This document shows positions 9,371-18,290 of a DNA stretch of 64,000 nucleotides, in pieces; positions within the stretch are counted from its first letter, which is position 1, and every line of letters begins with the position of its first letter. The notes beneath the pieces are model-generated. The model had not been told where the DNA came from and ran no database searches. It saw only the letters and a program-made list of their open reading frames with translations. The stretch is from Mesobacillus maritimus (GTDB taxonomy: Bacteria; Bacillota; Bacilli; Bacillales; Cytobacillaceae), in contig NZ_JAMBNR010000010.1 in assembly GCF_023715205.1 (NCBI RefSeq), forward strand, positions 179,949-243,948, given 5' to 3'. The position numbers were made by a program, and so were the translations under genes.

Positions 9371-9391
9371 AACAGAAAGGCTTCTGTTTTT
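9371..9391 (+). terminator. Short terminator-like hairpin between the lipoprotein and ATPase genes
   Basis: AACAGAA and TTCTGTT flank a four-base loop, followed by TTC. The weak stem suggests partial readthrough, which would give more binding protein than transporter. Confidence 0.5.
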
Positions 9392-9487
9392 CATTTAAGG
9401 TTTTACGGGGGAGTCCTTTTTTAAAAATTCAAAAAGGTCTGACCTCTTACTACCTGAATTTTCACCTTATTTGGGGGAGTGAAAAAA

Positions 9488-11023
9488 GTGGAATATGTTA
9501 TTGAGATGCTCAATATACGTAAAGAATTTTCAGGATTCGTTGCGAACGATAATATTACTTTGCAATTGAAACAAGGAGAAATCCATGCGCTGCTTGGGGA
9601 AAATGGTGCGGGAAAATCCACGCTCATGAACGTTCTCTTTGGGTTGTATCAGCCTGAAGAAGGAGAAATTAAAGTGAAAGGCGAGACTGTTAAAATAACG
9701 GACCCAAATGTTGCAAATGAACTAGGGATTGGCATGGTTCACCAGCATTTTATGCTTGTTGATACGTTTACAGTCACTGAAAATATCATTCTTGGGAAAG
9801 AGACAACCAAGGGTGGATTTATTGATATTAAAACAGCGGAAGAGGAAGTTCGCAAAATTTCCGAAAGATATGGTCTTGCTGTTGACCCCCAAGCGAAGGT
9901 TGCAAATATTTCCGTTGGGATGCAACAACGCGTTGAAATACTGAAAACGCTTTACCGTGGTGCGGATATCTTGATTTTTGATGAACCTACAGCGGTATTA
10001 ACACCACAAGAAATAAAAGAGTTAATACAAATCTTCAAAACTCTTATTAAAGAAGGCAAATCCATTATTTTGATTACTCATAAGTTGAAGGAAATTATGG
10101 AGGTTTGTGATCGAGTAACGGTTATTCGAAAAGGAAAAGGTATCGGAACAGTCAATGTTAGCGAAACCAACCCTACGGAATTAGCGAGTCTTATGGTAGG
10201 TCGGGATGTTGTGTTCAAAACAGAAAAAACAGAAGCAAATCCTGCCCATGAGGTTTTGCAAGTTGAGAACTTGAATGTCAAGGATGCTCGTGGCGTTCAA
10301 GCTATTAAAAATCTTAATCTATCTGTTCGTGCTGGAGAAATTGTTGGGATTGCCGGGGTCGATGGCAATGGTCAAACAGAATTAATTGAAGCCATCACGG
10401 GACTTCGTAAAGCTGAAAGTGGACGGGTGAAAATTAACGGGAAAAACGTCCTGAATTTTTCACCAAGAAAAGTGACGGAAACGGGTCTAGGTCATATTCC
10501 TCAAGACCGTCATAAACATGGGCTCGTTCTAAACTACTCTGTAGGAGAAAATATGGTTCTACAAACGTATTACCAAAAGCCCTACTCTAAATCTGGAGTT
10601 ATGAATTTCAAGAAGATTTACGATAAAGCAAGAGCATTAATTCAAGAGTTTGATGTGCGGACGCCAAGCGAGTACACTCCTGCGCGAGCATTATCAGGAG
10701 GAAATCAGCAAAAGGCCATTATTGGACGTGAAGTTGATCGAAATCCAGATATCTTGATAGCTGCTCAACCGACACGGGGATTAGATGTTGGTGCGATTGA
10801 ATTTATTCATAAGCGTTTAATTGAACAACGTGATAACGGCAAAGCAGTTCTACTTGTATCGTTTGAGCTAGATGAAATCATGAACGTAAGTGACCGGATT
10901 GCGGTTATTTATGAAGGTGAAATTGTTGCGATTGTTGATCCTAAAGAAACAACGGAACAGGAATTAGGATTGCTAATGGCGGGTTCAAAGAAGAAGGAAG
11001 TAGGTGAAAATGCAAATGTCTAG
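9488..11023 (+). CDS. nupO: Nucleoside ABC transporter, ATP-binding protein (NupO-type)
   Basis: Energises nucleoside uptake through the two permeases encoded next. It has two fused ATPase domains, as in sugar/nucleoside importers of this class. The first (about residues 3-235) has Walker A GENGAGKST, signature SVGMQQR and Walker B ILIFDEPTAV. The second (about 255-500) has a degenerate Walker A region GVDGNGQTE and signature LSGGNQQK. I prefer the GTG at 9488, giving MEYVIEML, because GGGGGAG ends eight bases upstream; a GTG at 9479 would overlap that site. The product is 511 residues. Its 3' end overlaps the next gene. Confidence 0.92.
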   Translation: MEYVIEMLNIRKEFSGFVANDNITLQLKQGEIHALLGENGAGKSTLMNVLFGLYQPEEGEIKVKGETVKITDPNVANELGIGMVHQHFMLVDTFTVTENIILGKETTKGGFIDIKTAEEEVRKISERYGLAVDPQAKVANISVGMQQRVEILKTLYRGADILIFDEPTAVLTPQEIKELIQIFKTLIKEGKSIILITHKLKEIMEVCDRVTVIRKGKGIGTVNVSETNPTELASLMVGRDVVFKTEKTEANPAHEVLQVENLNVKDARGVQAIKNLNLSVRAGEIVGIAGVDGNGQTELIEAITGLRKAESGRVKINGKNVLNFSPRKVTETGLGHIPQDRHKHGLVLNYSVGENMVLQTYYQKPYSKSGVMNFKKIYDKARALIQEFDVRTPSEYTPARALSGGNQQKAIIGREVDRNPDILIAAQPTRGLDVGAIEFIHKRLIEQRDNGKAVLLVSFELDEIMNVSDRIAVIYEGEIVAIVDPKETTEQELGLLMAGSKKKEVGENANV

Positions 11024-12062
11024 CAGAATGAAAAACTTGCTAACCCCTGTCATTGCTGTATTACTAGGAGTATTAGTTGGAACGATTATTATGATTGTTA
11101 GTGGCTATGATGCGATTGCTGCGTACACGGCTCTTTGGAACGGTGCTTTTGGTGATGTGTATTTTGTTGGGGAAGTCGTTCGTCAAGTCACTCCATATAT
11201 CTTAGCCGGGCTCGCGGTTGCTTTTGCATTTAAAACCGGTCTTTTCAACATCGGGGTTGAAGGACAAATGCTAGTTGGCTGGGTAGCTGCGGTTTGGGTA
11301 GGGGTTAGTTTTGATCTGCCGAGAATCATTCATTTGCCTTTAGCCGTTTTAGCAGCTGGAGTAGCTGGTGCTCTTTGGGCGTTTATTCCTGGTTATTTAA
11401 AAGCAAGATTCCGCGTTCATGAAGTAATCGTTACGATTATGTTAAACCATACTGCTTTGTATGTGACAAATGAAATTATTCGAAGCGTCCTTTCAGATGG
11501 GAAAGAACGTACCGATATGATTGCAGAATCAGCTTCATTACGTTCACCGTTTTTCGAAGTATTAACAGATTATTCCCGGATGCACTGGGGAATCACCATT
11601 GCGATTATTTGTGCAATTATCATGTGGTTTATTCTTGAAAAGACAACAACCGGTTTTGAATTGCGTGCTGTAGGATTCAATGAACATGCATCCCAATATG
11701 CTGGAATGAATGTAAAACGTAATATTATCTTATCAATGGTTATTTCAGGTGTCTTTGCTGGACTAGCCGGTGCGATGGAAGGCTTAGGTACATTTGGTTA
11801 TGCCGCTGTTAAGGGAGGCTTTACCGGTGTTGGTTTCGATGGAATCGCCGTTGCTCTTCTTGGTGGAAATACAGCGATTGGGGTAATTCTCGCAGCGATT
11901 TTATTCGGTGGGTTAAAGGTCGGTGCTTTAAACATGCCGCTTGAAGCAGGGGTACCGAATGAATTAGTCGACATTATTATTGCACTCATTATTATTTTCG
12001 TTGCATCAAGTTATATTATTCGTTGGTTTATCGATCGCATTAGTAAAAAGGGGGTGAAATAA
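11010..12062 (+). CDS. nupP: Nucleoside ABC transporter permease (NupP-type)
   Basis: Membrane permease of the BPD_transp_2 family, pairing with the following permease and the preceding ATPase. The 350 residues contain about nine hydrophobic segments and the conserved-looking GLFNIGVEGQ, VHEVIVTIMLN and GLAGAMEGLG segments. The start lies inside the 3' end of nupO: ATG at 11010 has AGGAAG at suitable distance, with GTG 11004 and ATG 11016 as alternatives. This overlap implies translational coupling. The substrate is inferred from family and neighbours. Confidence 0.9.
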   Translation: MQMSSRMKNLLTPVIAVLLGVLVGTIIMIVSGYDAIAAYTALWNGAFGDVYFVGEVVRQVTPYILAGLAVAFAFKTGLFNIGVEGQMLVGWVAAVWVGVSFDLPRIIHLPLAVLAAGVAGALWAFIPGYLKARFRVHEVIVTIMLNHTALYVTNEIIRSVLSDGKERTDMIAESASLRSPFFEVLTDYSRMHWGITIAIICAIIMWFILEKTTTGFELRAVGFNEHASQYAGMNVKRNIILSMVISGVFAGLAGAMEGLGTFGYAAVKGGFTGVGFDGIAVALLGGNTAIGVILAAILFGGLKVGALNMPLEAGVPNELVDIIIALIIIFVASSYIIRWFIDRISKKGVK

Positions 12063-13022
12063 GTGGGCTTCATGGACATCCTGCAAATCGTCATTCCGTC
12101 AACTCTATTATGGGCAGCTCCGCTTATTCTCACTGCATTAGGTGGTATCTTTTCAGAACGTTCAGGTGTTGTGAACATCGGTCTAGAAGGACTCATGGTC
12201 ATCGGTGCCTTTACGGGAATTGTGTTCAACCTTGAAACGGTGCAAGTTTTTGGAAACTGGACTCCTTGGGTAGCTCTTTTGGTTGCAGCCCTAGTCGGTG
12301 CATTGTTTTCACTTATTCATGCTGTTGCTACGATTTCTTTTAGAGCAGACCACACGGTATCAGGGGTTGCCATCAACCTTTTAGCTGTTGGGGTTGCATT
12401 ATTCTTAGTGAAATTGATTTATGATAAAGGACAAACGGATATCATTCAGAAAGGTTTCAGAAAAATTGATATCCCATTTTTAAGTGATATTCCAATTATT
12501 GGGCCAATTTTCTTCTCAAATACGTATTGGACCTCTTATGTTGCGATTATTATCGCGATCATTGCTTGGTTTATTGTCTTTAAAACTCCATTTGGTTTAC
12601 GTCTCCGTTCGACAGGTGAGCATCCAATGGCTGCTGATACTATGGGGATTAACGTTACGAAAATGCGATATATCGGTGTTATTATTTCAGGGGCGCTTGG
12701 AGGCCTAGGTGGAGCTGTATATGCTCAATCCATCTCTTCTGATTTTAGTCATGCGACGATTAGTGGACAAGGATTTATGGCACTTGCAGCGATGATCTTT
12801 GGGAAATGGCACCCACTAGGTGCGATGGGTGCGGCAATTTTCTTCGGTTTTGCCCAAAGTTTAAGTATTATCGGAAACAGCTTGCCATTCTTGCAGAATG
12901 TCCCAAGCGTCATTCTCTTAATTGCACCATATATTTTAACGATTCTTGCATTGACTGGTTTCATCGGGCGTGCAGATGCACCGAAAGCATCTGGAACCCA
13001 CTATATCAAAGGAAGTCGTTAA
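12063..13022 (+). CDS. nupQ: Nucleoside ABC transporter permease (NupQ-type)
   Basis: Second permease of the importer, 319 residues with about eight hydrophobic segments. It carries the paired-permease motifs GLEGLMVIGAF and SGVAINLLAVG, and a LGGLGGAVYAQS segment typical of this family. The GTG start immediately follows the nupP stop and has GGGGTG six bases upstream. A strong terminator 20 bases downstream ends the operon. Together the four genes make a complete BMP-type nucleoside importer. Confidence 0.91.
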   Translation: MGFMDILQIVIPSTLLWAAPLILTALGGIFSERSGVVNIGLEGLMVIGAFTGIVFNLETVQVFGNWTPWVALLVAALVGALFSLIHAVATISFRADHTVSGVAINLLAVGVALFLVKLIYDKGQTDIIQKGFRKIDIPFLSDIPIIGPIFFSNTYWTSYVAIIIAIIAWFIVFKTPFGLRLRSTGEHPMAADTMGINVTKMRYIGVIISGALGGLGGAVYAQSISSDFSHATISGQGFMALAAMIFGKWHPLGAMGAAIFFGFAQSLSIIGNSLPFLQNVPSVILLIAPYILTILALTGFIGRADAPKASGTHYIKGSR

Positions 13023-13040
13023 TCAATAAAACTTCTTTAG

Positions 13041-13078
13041 AAAAACTCTCGAATGTACCAAAGTTCGAGAGTTTTTTA
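13041..13078 (+). terminator. Intrinsic terminator of the nucleoside transporter operon
   Basis: AAAACTCTCGAA pairs with TTCGAGAGTTTT across a ten-base loop and ends in six T. Confidence 0.92.
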
Positions 13079-13458
13079 TATTTACTAACCGAGAGAACGA
13101 AATGATTATGATAATTTAGGGTCATAAGTAAATCAATAGTGACGAGAGATCGTGTAAATGAAAATTTCTATAATCTTTACGAAAATTAGCCTTTTGTTAA
13201 GCCCCTTCAAGGGTTTTTATTTTGAGTAAGAAGAAGCCGGAAATAACATAGAATTGGAAAGGGATGAATTTGTTTAGAGTTAGGATACTTGTCTTTTAAA
13301 GAAATTAGCAGGTATAGTAAGAATATGTACAAGTCAAAAGGAAAAGATAACAATATAACCTAGAAGAATCATACATAAAATGTACTATTGGTTGAATGAA
13401 AGTTCTAGGTACTACCTGTTTTCATTGGATTATACCTAGAAACAGAAGGAGGACCCTA
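13079..13458. other. Gene-free interval upstream of ymfF
   Basis: About 380 bases. It contains a partial copy of the 51-bp dispersed repeat (13170-13197) and a perfect 9-bp inverted repeat, TTCTAGGTA at 13403-13411 and TACCTAGAA at 13433-13441, just before the ymfF ribosome binding site. No gene seen. Confidence 0.6.
13170..13197 (+). repeat. Partial copy of the 51-bp dispersed repeat
   Basis: The AATCTTTACGAAAA and GCCTTTT parts match the right half of the repeat seen at 927-977 and 62707-62757; the left half is not recognisable. Confidence 0.5.
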
Positions 13459-14736
13459 ATGGGAGTGATTTCGGAAGCAATTAAAGAGATGGAAGGTTAC
13501 AAGCTCCATGTTGTGACCACGGAAAAGTTTAAAACGAATACAATTGTTTGGAAAATGAAGGCCCCGTTAACGAAGGAAGACGTCACACAGCGTGCTTTAC
13601 TGCCGCATGTGTTGCAAAGTAGCACAGCTAGCTACCCAACAACAGCTAAATTGAGATCGTACTTGGATGAATTATATGGAGCAAACATGTTTGTTGATGT
13701 CTCTAAAAAAGGAGAATATCAGATTATTTCAATGTCAATTGAAATTGCGAATGAAAAGTTTTTGAGCGATGCGACTCCACTTTTATCAAAAGGGTTGGAA
13801 TTACTTGCCGAAATGGTTAGAAACCCATTAGCGGAAAATGGAACATTTAACCATGAAACAGTCGAAAAAGAGAAGCGAACATTAAAACAAAGAATTCAAT
13901 CTGTATTTGATGACAAAATGAGGTATGCTAATTTTCGTCTCGTTGAAGAAATGTGTGCAGGTGAACCTTATGCCTTACCTGTAAATGGAGAATTGGAAGC
14001 GGTTGATCAGATTGACGCTAAATCTCTATATGACTATTACCAGAAGGCTTTCGCTGAGGATGAACTAGATTTGTATGTCATTGGAGATGTTTCGTCACAG
14101 GAAGTTGAATCCATTGCGTCTGGTTTATTTCGTTTTGCTCAGCGGACTCCAAAAGAAACTAATACATTGAACCGAGTAAGTGGAGAGGCAAAGACGATTA
14201 AAGAAAAGCAGGATATTAAACAGGGAAAACTGAATATTGGTTATCGGACAAATATCAAATATGGAGACCAAGATTATAACGCTCTACAAGTTTTTAACGG
14301 GATATTTGGGGGATTTTCACATTCGAAACTATTCTTGAATGTGCGTGAAAAGAACAGTCTTGCTTACTATGTAGCAAGTCGGCTTGAAAGTCATAAAGGT
14401 CTGATGATGGTGATGTCAGGCATTGAGTTTGAAAATTTTGATTTAGCGGTGAAAATCATTAAAGAACAAATGGAAGCAATGACGAACGGTGATTTCACAG
14501 ATGAAGAAATCGAACAAACGAAAGCCGTAATCGAAAATCAATTGCTAGAGACCGTTGATACCGCAAGAGGAATGGTGGAGCTTTTATATCATAATGTCGT
14601 CTCAAAGGTAACCGTTCCTCTGGATGATTGGTTAAATGGAATGAAAAACACAACAAAAGATGAAATTATCGCCGTTGCCAATAAGATTAACCTTGATACC
14701 GTTTACTTTTTAACTGGAATGGAGGCGGCGGAATAA
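13459..14736 (+). CDS. ymfF: M16-family insulinase-like protein YmfF, non-zinc subunit
   Basis: M16C peptidase-like protein of 425 residues. The start at 13459 is preceded by AAGGAGG; the frame is open upstream but without similarity. At the position where active partners carry HxxEH it reads LLPHVLQS (H50, then Q and S), so the zinc site is lost. The rest of the two-lobed M16 fold is recognisable, including ENQLLETVDTARG near the C-terminus. The next gene ymfH, overlapping by one base, keeps HFLEH, so the two most likely form a heterodimer like other split M16 proteases. Substrate unknown to me; related pairs process peptides. Confidence 0.88.
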   Translation: MGVISEAIKEMEGYKLHVVTTEKFKTNTIVWKMKAPLTKEDVTQRALLPHVLQSSTASYPTTAKLRSYLDELYGANMFVDVSKKGEYQIISMSIEIANEKFLSDATPLLSKGLELLAEMVRNPLAENGTFNHETVEKEKRTLKQRIQSVFDDKMRYANFRLVEEMCAGEPYALPVNGELEAVDQIDAKSLYDYYQKAFAEDELDLYVIGDVSSQEVESIASGLFRFAQRTPKETNTLNRVSGEAKTIKEKQDIKQGKLNIGYRTNIKYGDQDYNALQVFNGIFGGFSHSKLFLNVREKNSLAYYVASRLESHKGLMMVMSGIEFENFDLAVKIIKEQMEAMTNGDFTDEEIEQTKAVIENQLLETVDTARGMVELLYHNVVSKVTVPLDDWLNGMKNTTKDEIIAVANKINLDTVYFLTGMEAAE

Positions 14737-16022
14737 TGGAGAAAATTGCATTTGAGCAATTAAATGAAGAGCTTTTTTACGAGAAATTGGAGAACGGTCT
14801 AGATGTTTATATTTTGCCAAAAAAAGGTTTTAATAAAACGTATGCCACGTTTACGACGAAATACGGAAGCATCGATAATCATTTTAAACCGTTAGGCAAA
14901 AACGAATATGTGAAAGTTCCAGATGGAATTGCTCATTTTTTGGAGCATAAACTGTTTGAAAAAGAAGATGGAGATGTGTTTCAGCAATTCAGTCGCCAAG
15001 GTGCTTCGGCCAATGCCTTCACGTCTTTTACTAGAACGGCTTATTTGTTTTCAAGTACGTCAAATGTGGAAAAAAACCTTGAAACATTGATGGATTTTGT
15101 CCAAGAGCCGTATTTTACCGAAAAAACGGTCGAAAAAGAAAAAGGGATTATTGGCCAGGAAATAACGATGTATGACGATAACCCTGACTGGCGGTTATAC
15201 TACGGTGTGATTGAAAATATGTTCAAAAATCACCCGGTGAAAATTGATATTGCAGGGACGAGAGAATCGATCTCCCATATCACCAAGGATATGCTTTATG
15301 AGTGTTATCACACTTTTTACCATCCAAGCAATATGCTGCTATTTGTGGTGGGGGCGATTGAGCCGAAAGAAATCATGACTCAAATTAAAGCAAACCAAGC
15401 GAAGAAAGAGTTTAGTGCCCAATCTGAAATTGAACGTCAATTTGAATCGGAAATAGAGGAAGTTGCGGAGAAGAAACAAGTTCTGAAAATGAATGTTCAA
15501 ACGCCAAAGTGCATCCTTGGAATTAAGGCCGCACCAGCAAATTTAAAAGGGCAGGAAATGTTAAAACATGAACTATCCACCAATGTTATGCTTGACATTT
15601 TGTTTGGGAAAAGTTCTGAAGGGTATACCGAATTATATGGAGAAGGGTTAATTGATGATACCTTTTCATATGATTTCAGCCAGGAGCAAGGGTTTGGCTT
15701 TGCGATGGTCGGAGGCGATACACCAGATCCGGAAAAGCTTGTTGAGAAGGTGACGGCGATTCTGTTGAAAGCAAAAGAAGGATCTATTTTTAATGAGGAG
15801 CAGTTAGGTAGAGCGAGAAAGAAAAAAATTGGGGCATTCTTACGCGCGATTAATTCACCAGAGTATATCGCCAATCAATTTACCCGATATGCTTTCAATG
15901 AAATGGATTTATTTGAAGTCGTTCCGGTACTCGAAAGCATTACCATTGGAGATATTCAGGCAGCCGCAGCAGATTTAATTGACGAAAAACGGTTTACTGT
16001 TTGTCAAGTTGTACCGAAATAA
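14736..16022 (+). CDS. ymfH: M16-family zinc peptidase YmfH
   Basis: Catalytic M16C metallopeptidase of 428 residues. It carries the inverted zinc motif HFLEH (H67, E70, H71) within GIAHFLEHKLFE and a downstream acidic helix KEKGIIGQEITM that supplies the third zinc ligand. The ATG overlaps the ymfF stop by one base and has GGAGGCG upstream, so the pair is coupled. It is cytoplasmic by sequence, with no signal peptide. Peptide processing or degradation is the expected role; the natural substrate cannot be read from the sequence. Confidence 0.91.
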   Translation: MEKIAFEQLNEELFYEKLENGLDVYILPKKGFNKTYATFTTKYGSIDNHFKPLGKNEYVKVPDGIAHFLEHKLFEKEDGDVFQQFSRQGASANAFTSFTRTAYLFSSTSNVEKNLETLMDFVQEPYFTEKTVEKEKGIIGQEITMYDDNPDWRLYYGVIENMFKNHPVKIDIAGTRESISHITKDMLYECYHTFYHPSNMLLFVVGAIEPKEIMTQIKANQAKKEFSAQSEIERQFESEIEEVAEKKQVLKMNVQTPKCILGIKAAPANLKGQEMLKHELSTNVMLDILFGKSSEGYTELYGEGLIDDTFSYDFSQEQGFGFAMVGGDTPDPEKLVEKVTAILLKAKEGSIFNEEQLGRARKKKIGAFLRAINSPEYIANQFTRYAFNEMDLFEVVPVLESITIGDIQAAAADLIDEKRFTVCQVVPK

Positions 16023-16027
16023 TTAGG

Positions 16028-16055
16028 AGCGTCAGCGTCCCTGCTGACGCTTTTG
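16028..16055 (+). terminator. Terminator-like hairpin between ymfH and ymfI
   Basis: AGCGTCAGC pairs perfectly with GCTGACGCT across a six-base loop and is followed by TTTGTCTT. It starts six bases after the ymfH stop and ends shortly before the ymfI ribosome binding site, so readthrough is likely. Confidence 0.75.
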
Positions 16056-16072
16056 TCTTGAGGAGAATACAT

Positions 16073-16795
16073 ATGCATAAATTTATTTTAATTACTGGGG
16101 CGAGTGGGGCCATTGGCCAGTCAATCGCCCTCAATCTTGCTTCTAAAGGATATTCTTTGTATCTTCATTACAATCAGAATCAAGAGGGAATTCAAAATTT
16201 GTTAGCCAAATTAGCACCGTATCATGGAGAATTTATCCCGATTCAGGCGGATTTAGCCATTCCCCAAGGATATCAACAGCTTGCCGATGCTATTTTCTCT
16301 TTAGATGGAATCGTACATAATGCAGGACATGCTTTATATGGCCTGCTCCAAGATTTGACAGTAGAGGAGGCAGAGAGGCTCATTCAAGTCTCAGTTACCT
16401 CACCACTGTTGCTAACAAAATCTTTAGTGCCCAAGTTAATCAGTAAAAAAGAAGGGGCTATTGTCGTTGTATCGTCGATTTGGGGACAAACAGGTGCTGC
16501 TTTCGAAGTAGCGTATTCAACGGTCAAAGGTGCTCAAATTTCGTTTGTGAAGGCTCTAAGTAAGGAGTTAGCACCTTCAGGTATTAGAGTGAACGCAGTG
16601 GCGCCTGGAGCGGTTGAGACGCCAATGCTATCAGGGTTTTCACCTGATGAGCTGGCTGCGGTACGAGAAGAAATTCCACTTTCAAGATTAGCTACGCCAG
16701 AAGATGTTGCAAATGGCGTGGAATTTTTACTTTCTAAAAAGTCCAGCTACATTACTGGCCAAGTACTAGCGATTAATGGTGGATGGCATGTATAA
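16073..16795 (+). CDS. ymfI: Short-chain dehydrogenase/reductase YmfI
   Basis: NAD(P)-dependent SDR oxidoreductase of 240 residues. Visible are the dinucleotide-binding motif TGASGAIG at the N-terminus, the NAG element, the catalytic serine in VVVSSIWG and the YxxxK motif (YSTVK). The C-terminal VNAVAPGAVETPM and GQVLAINGG segments resemble 3-oxoacyl-ACP reductases (FabG-like). The ATG at 16073 has GAGGAG seven bases upstream; an upstream in-frame extension overlapping ymfH is not credible. Substrate uncertain; a FabG paralog is the best guess. Confidence 0.9.
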   Translation: MHKFILITGASGAIGQSIALNLASKGYSLYLHYNQNQEGIQNLLAKLAPYHGEFIPIQADLAIPQGYQQLADAIFSLDGIVHNAGHALYGLLQDLTVEEAERLIQVSVTSPLLLTKSLVPKLISKKEGAIVVVSSIWGQTGAAFEVAYSTVKGAQISFVKALSKELAPSGIRVNAVAPGAVETPMLSGFSPDELAAVREEIPLSRLATPEDVANGVEFLLSKKSSYITGQVLAINGGWHV

Positions 16796-16880
16796 CTTTT
16801 TGACAAAATTTAGATGATGAATATTTTAGAGCCCCCCAATGCAAAATATCTATGAACACTTTAAAAGGAGGTTCAAAATT

Positions 16881-17132
16881 ATGTCTGTTTTAGAAAACTG
16901 GGGTTCATGGAAAGATTTCTTAGGTAGCCGTTTGGATCAAGCTCAACAAGAAGGAATGAACAATAATGTAATCTCTGAAGTGGCTTACCAAGTTGGGGAT
17001 TACCTTGCAAAGAACGTTGATCCCAAAAACGAACAAGAGCGTGTGCTTGCTGACCTTTGGTCTGTAGCGGATGAAAAAGAGCAGCATGCAATTGCGAACC
17101 TAATGGTAAAACTTGTTCAAAATAACGGGTAA
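16881..17132 (+). CDS. ymfJ: DUF3243 protein YmfJ
   Basis: Small soluble helical protein of 83 residues in the DUF3243 family, found at this position in B. subtilis. The start at 16881 is fixed by AAGGAGG ten bases upstream. Recognisable parts are the N-terminal SWKDFLG segment and the C-terminal ANLMVKLVQ helix; acidic and glutamine-rich elsewhere. No signal peptide or cysteine. Function unknown. A terminator follows. Confidence 0.86.
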   Translation: MSVLENWGSWKDFLGSRLDQAQQEGMNNNVISEVAYQVGDYLAKNVDPKNEQERVLADLWSVADEKEQHAIANLMVKLVQNNG

Positions 17133-17145
17133 GCAGACTGAAATA

Positions 17146-17171
17146 AAGAGGGGCATAGCCTCTCTTTTTTT
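17146..17171 (+). terminator. Intrinsic terminator after ymfJ
   Basis: AAGAGGGGC and GCCTCTCTT pair around a short loop and are followed by a run of T. Confidence 0.8.
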
Positions 17172-17220
17172 CGCAATCAAAAGCACAAAGGAAACATGAA
17201 GCTTGATTCGCAAATTTAAC

Positions 17221-17244
17221 GCTCGCTATGTGGCGAGTTTTCTT
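17221..17244 (+). terminator. Recurrent CTCG...GGCGAG terminator-like hairpin, copy 1
   Basis: Seven-base arms GCTCGCT and GGCGAGT with a tetraloop are followed by TTTTCTTC. Closely similar hairpins occur at 24829-24855 and 48874-48902. Confidence 0.6.
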
Positions 17245-17304
17245 CTATAGAAAAAAAATATCTGTTAGCGCTTAATGATTTTTTGGTATCAGTCTCATAT
17301 GCCC

Positions 17305-17330
17305 CTGAACAAGCCGCTTGCGCTTTTCGT
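17305..17330 (+). repeat. Truncated copy of the modular GC-rich intergenic repeat
   Basis: CTGAACAAGCCGCTTGCGCTTTTC matches the end module of the larger repeats at 19305-19438 and 31729-32017. Only this end is present. The rest of the 17133-17480 gap holds two hairpins and AT-rich sequence. Confidence 0.65.
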
Positions 17331-17480
17331 GCTTTTTTGTTTTGATTTCTCCTTTTTCTTTCATCTTCTATCAAAATCATTTATTATAGAAGCTAGAAAC
17401 AACTTGACATTGACTCAAATGGTTAGAAAGTACATAATCCGTACAATCGGACTGATTGTTGATATAGTTGGAGGGGTTTG

Positions 17481-18272
17481 ATGGAGAAAAAAGAATGGTA
17501 CCTAGAATATGAAATCACTATCAATCGCCCGGGTTTATTAGGGGATATCTCTTCATTGCTAGGGATGCTTGCGATTAATATCGTGACCATCAATGGAATT
17601 GATCAAGGAAGACGAGGACTGTTAATTTTAGCAAAAAACGATGAACAAATCGTAAGACTTGAGTCAATTCTAAAGACAATGGATACGATAAAAGTAATTA
17701 AGCTTCGTGAACCAAAACTTCGTGATCGGATGGCTGTTCGACATGGTCGTTATATTGAAAGAGATGCAGATGATAAAAAAACTTTTCGATTTGTGCGGAG
17801 CGAGCTTGGACTCCTAGTGGATTTTATGGCAGAATTGTTTAAGCAAGATGGTCATAAACTCATTGGTATTCGAGGAATGCCACGTGTAGGGAAAACGGAG
17901 TCTGTCGTAGCTGCTAGTGTTTGTGCAAACAAGCGATGGTTGTTTGTTTCATCAACCCTTTTAAAGCAAACGATTCGGAACCAATTAGTTGAAGACGAGT
18001 ATAATGCGGATAATCTGTTTATTTTGGACGGGATTGTTTCAACGAGAAGAGCGAATGAACGACATTGGCAACTTGTTCGTGAAATCATGAGGATGCCAGC
18101 AGTAAAAGTGGTAGAGCACCCGGATATATTTGTCCAAAACACAGAATATACATTGGATGATTTTGATTATATTATCGAGCTTCGTAATAATCAGGACGAG
18201 GAAATAACGTACGATTTAGTACAACAAAACAATTTGTTTACTGATCCAGATTTCGGAGGATTCGATTTTTAA
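17481..18272 (+). CDS. ymfK: DUF3388 protein YmfK with N-terminal ACT-like domain
   Basis: 263-residue protein of the DUF3388 family. The N-terminus (about residues 5-75, with EITINRPGLLGDISSLLGML) looks like an ACT regulatory domain. The middle carries a P-loop-like GMPRVGKTE, suggesting nucleotide binding, followed by a DNA-binding-like basic region and the acidic C-terminus. The start ATG has GGAGGGG just upstream. It lies between ymfJ and rodZ as in B. subtilis. The function is not established to my knowledge; nucleotide binding is inferred from the motif only. Confidence 0.85.
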   Translation: MEKKEWYLEYEITINRPGLLGDISSLLGMLAINIVTINGIDQGRRGLLILAKNDEQIVRLESILKTMDTIKVIKLREPKLRDRMAVRHGRYIERDADDKKTFRFVRSELGLLVDFMAELFKQDGHKLIGIRGMPRVGKTESVVAASVCANKRWLFVSSTLLKQTIRNQLVEDEYNADNLFILDGIVSTRRANERHWQLVREIMRMPAVKVVEHPDIFVQNTEYTLDDFDYIIELRNNQDEEITYDLVQQNNLFTDPDFGGFDF

Positions 18273-18290
18273 GTATTGGAAGGTGTTATC

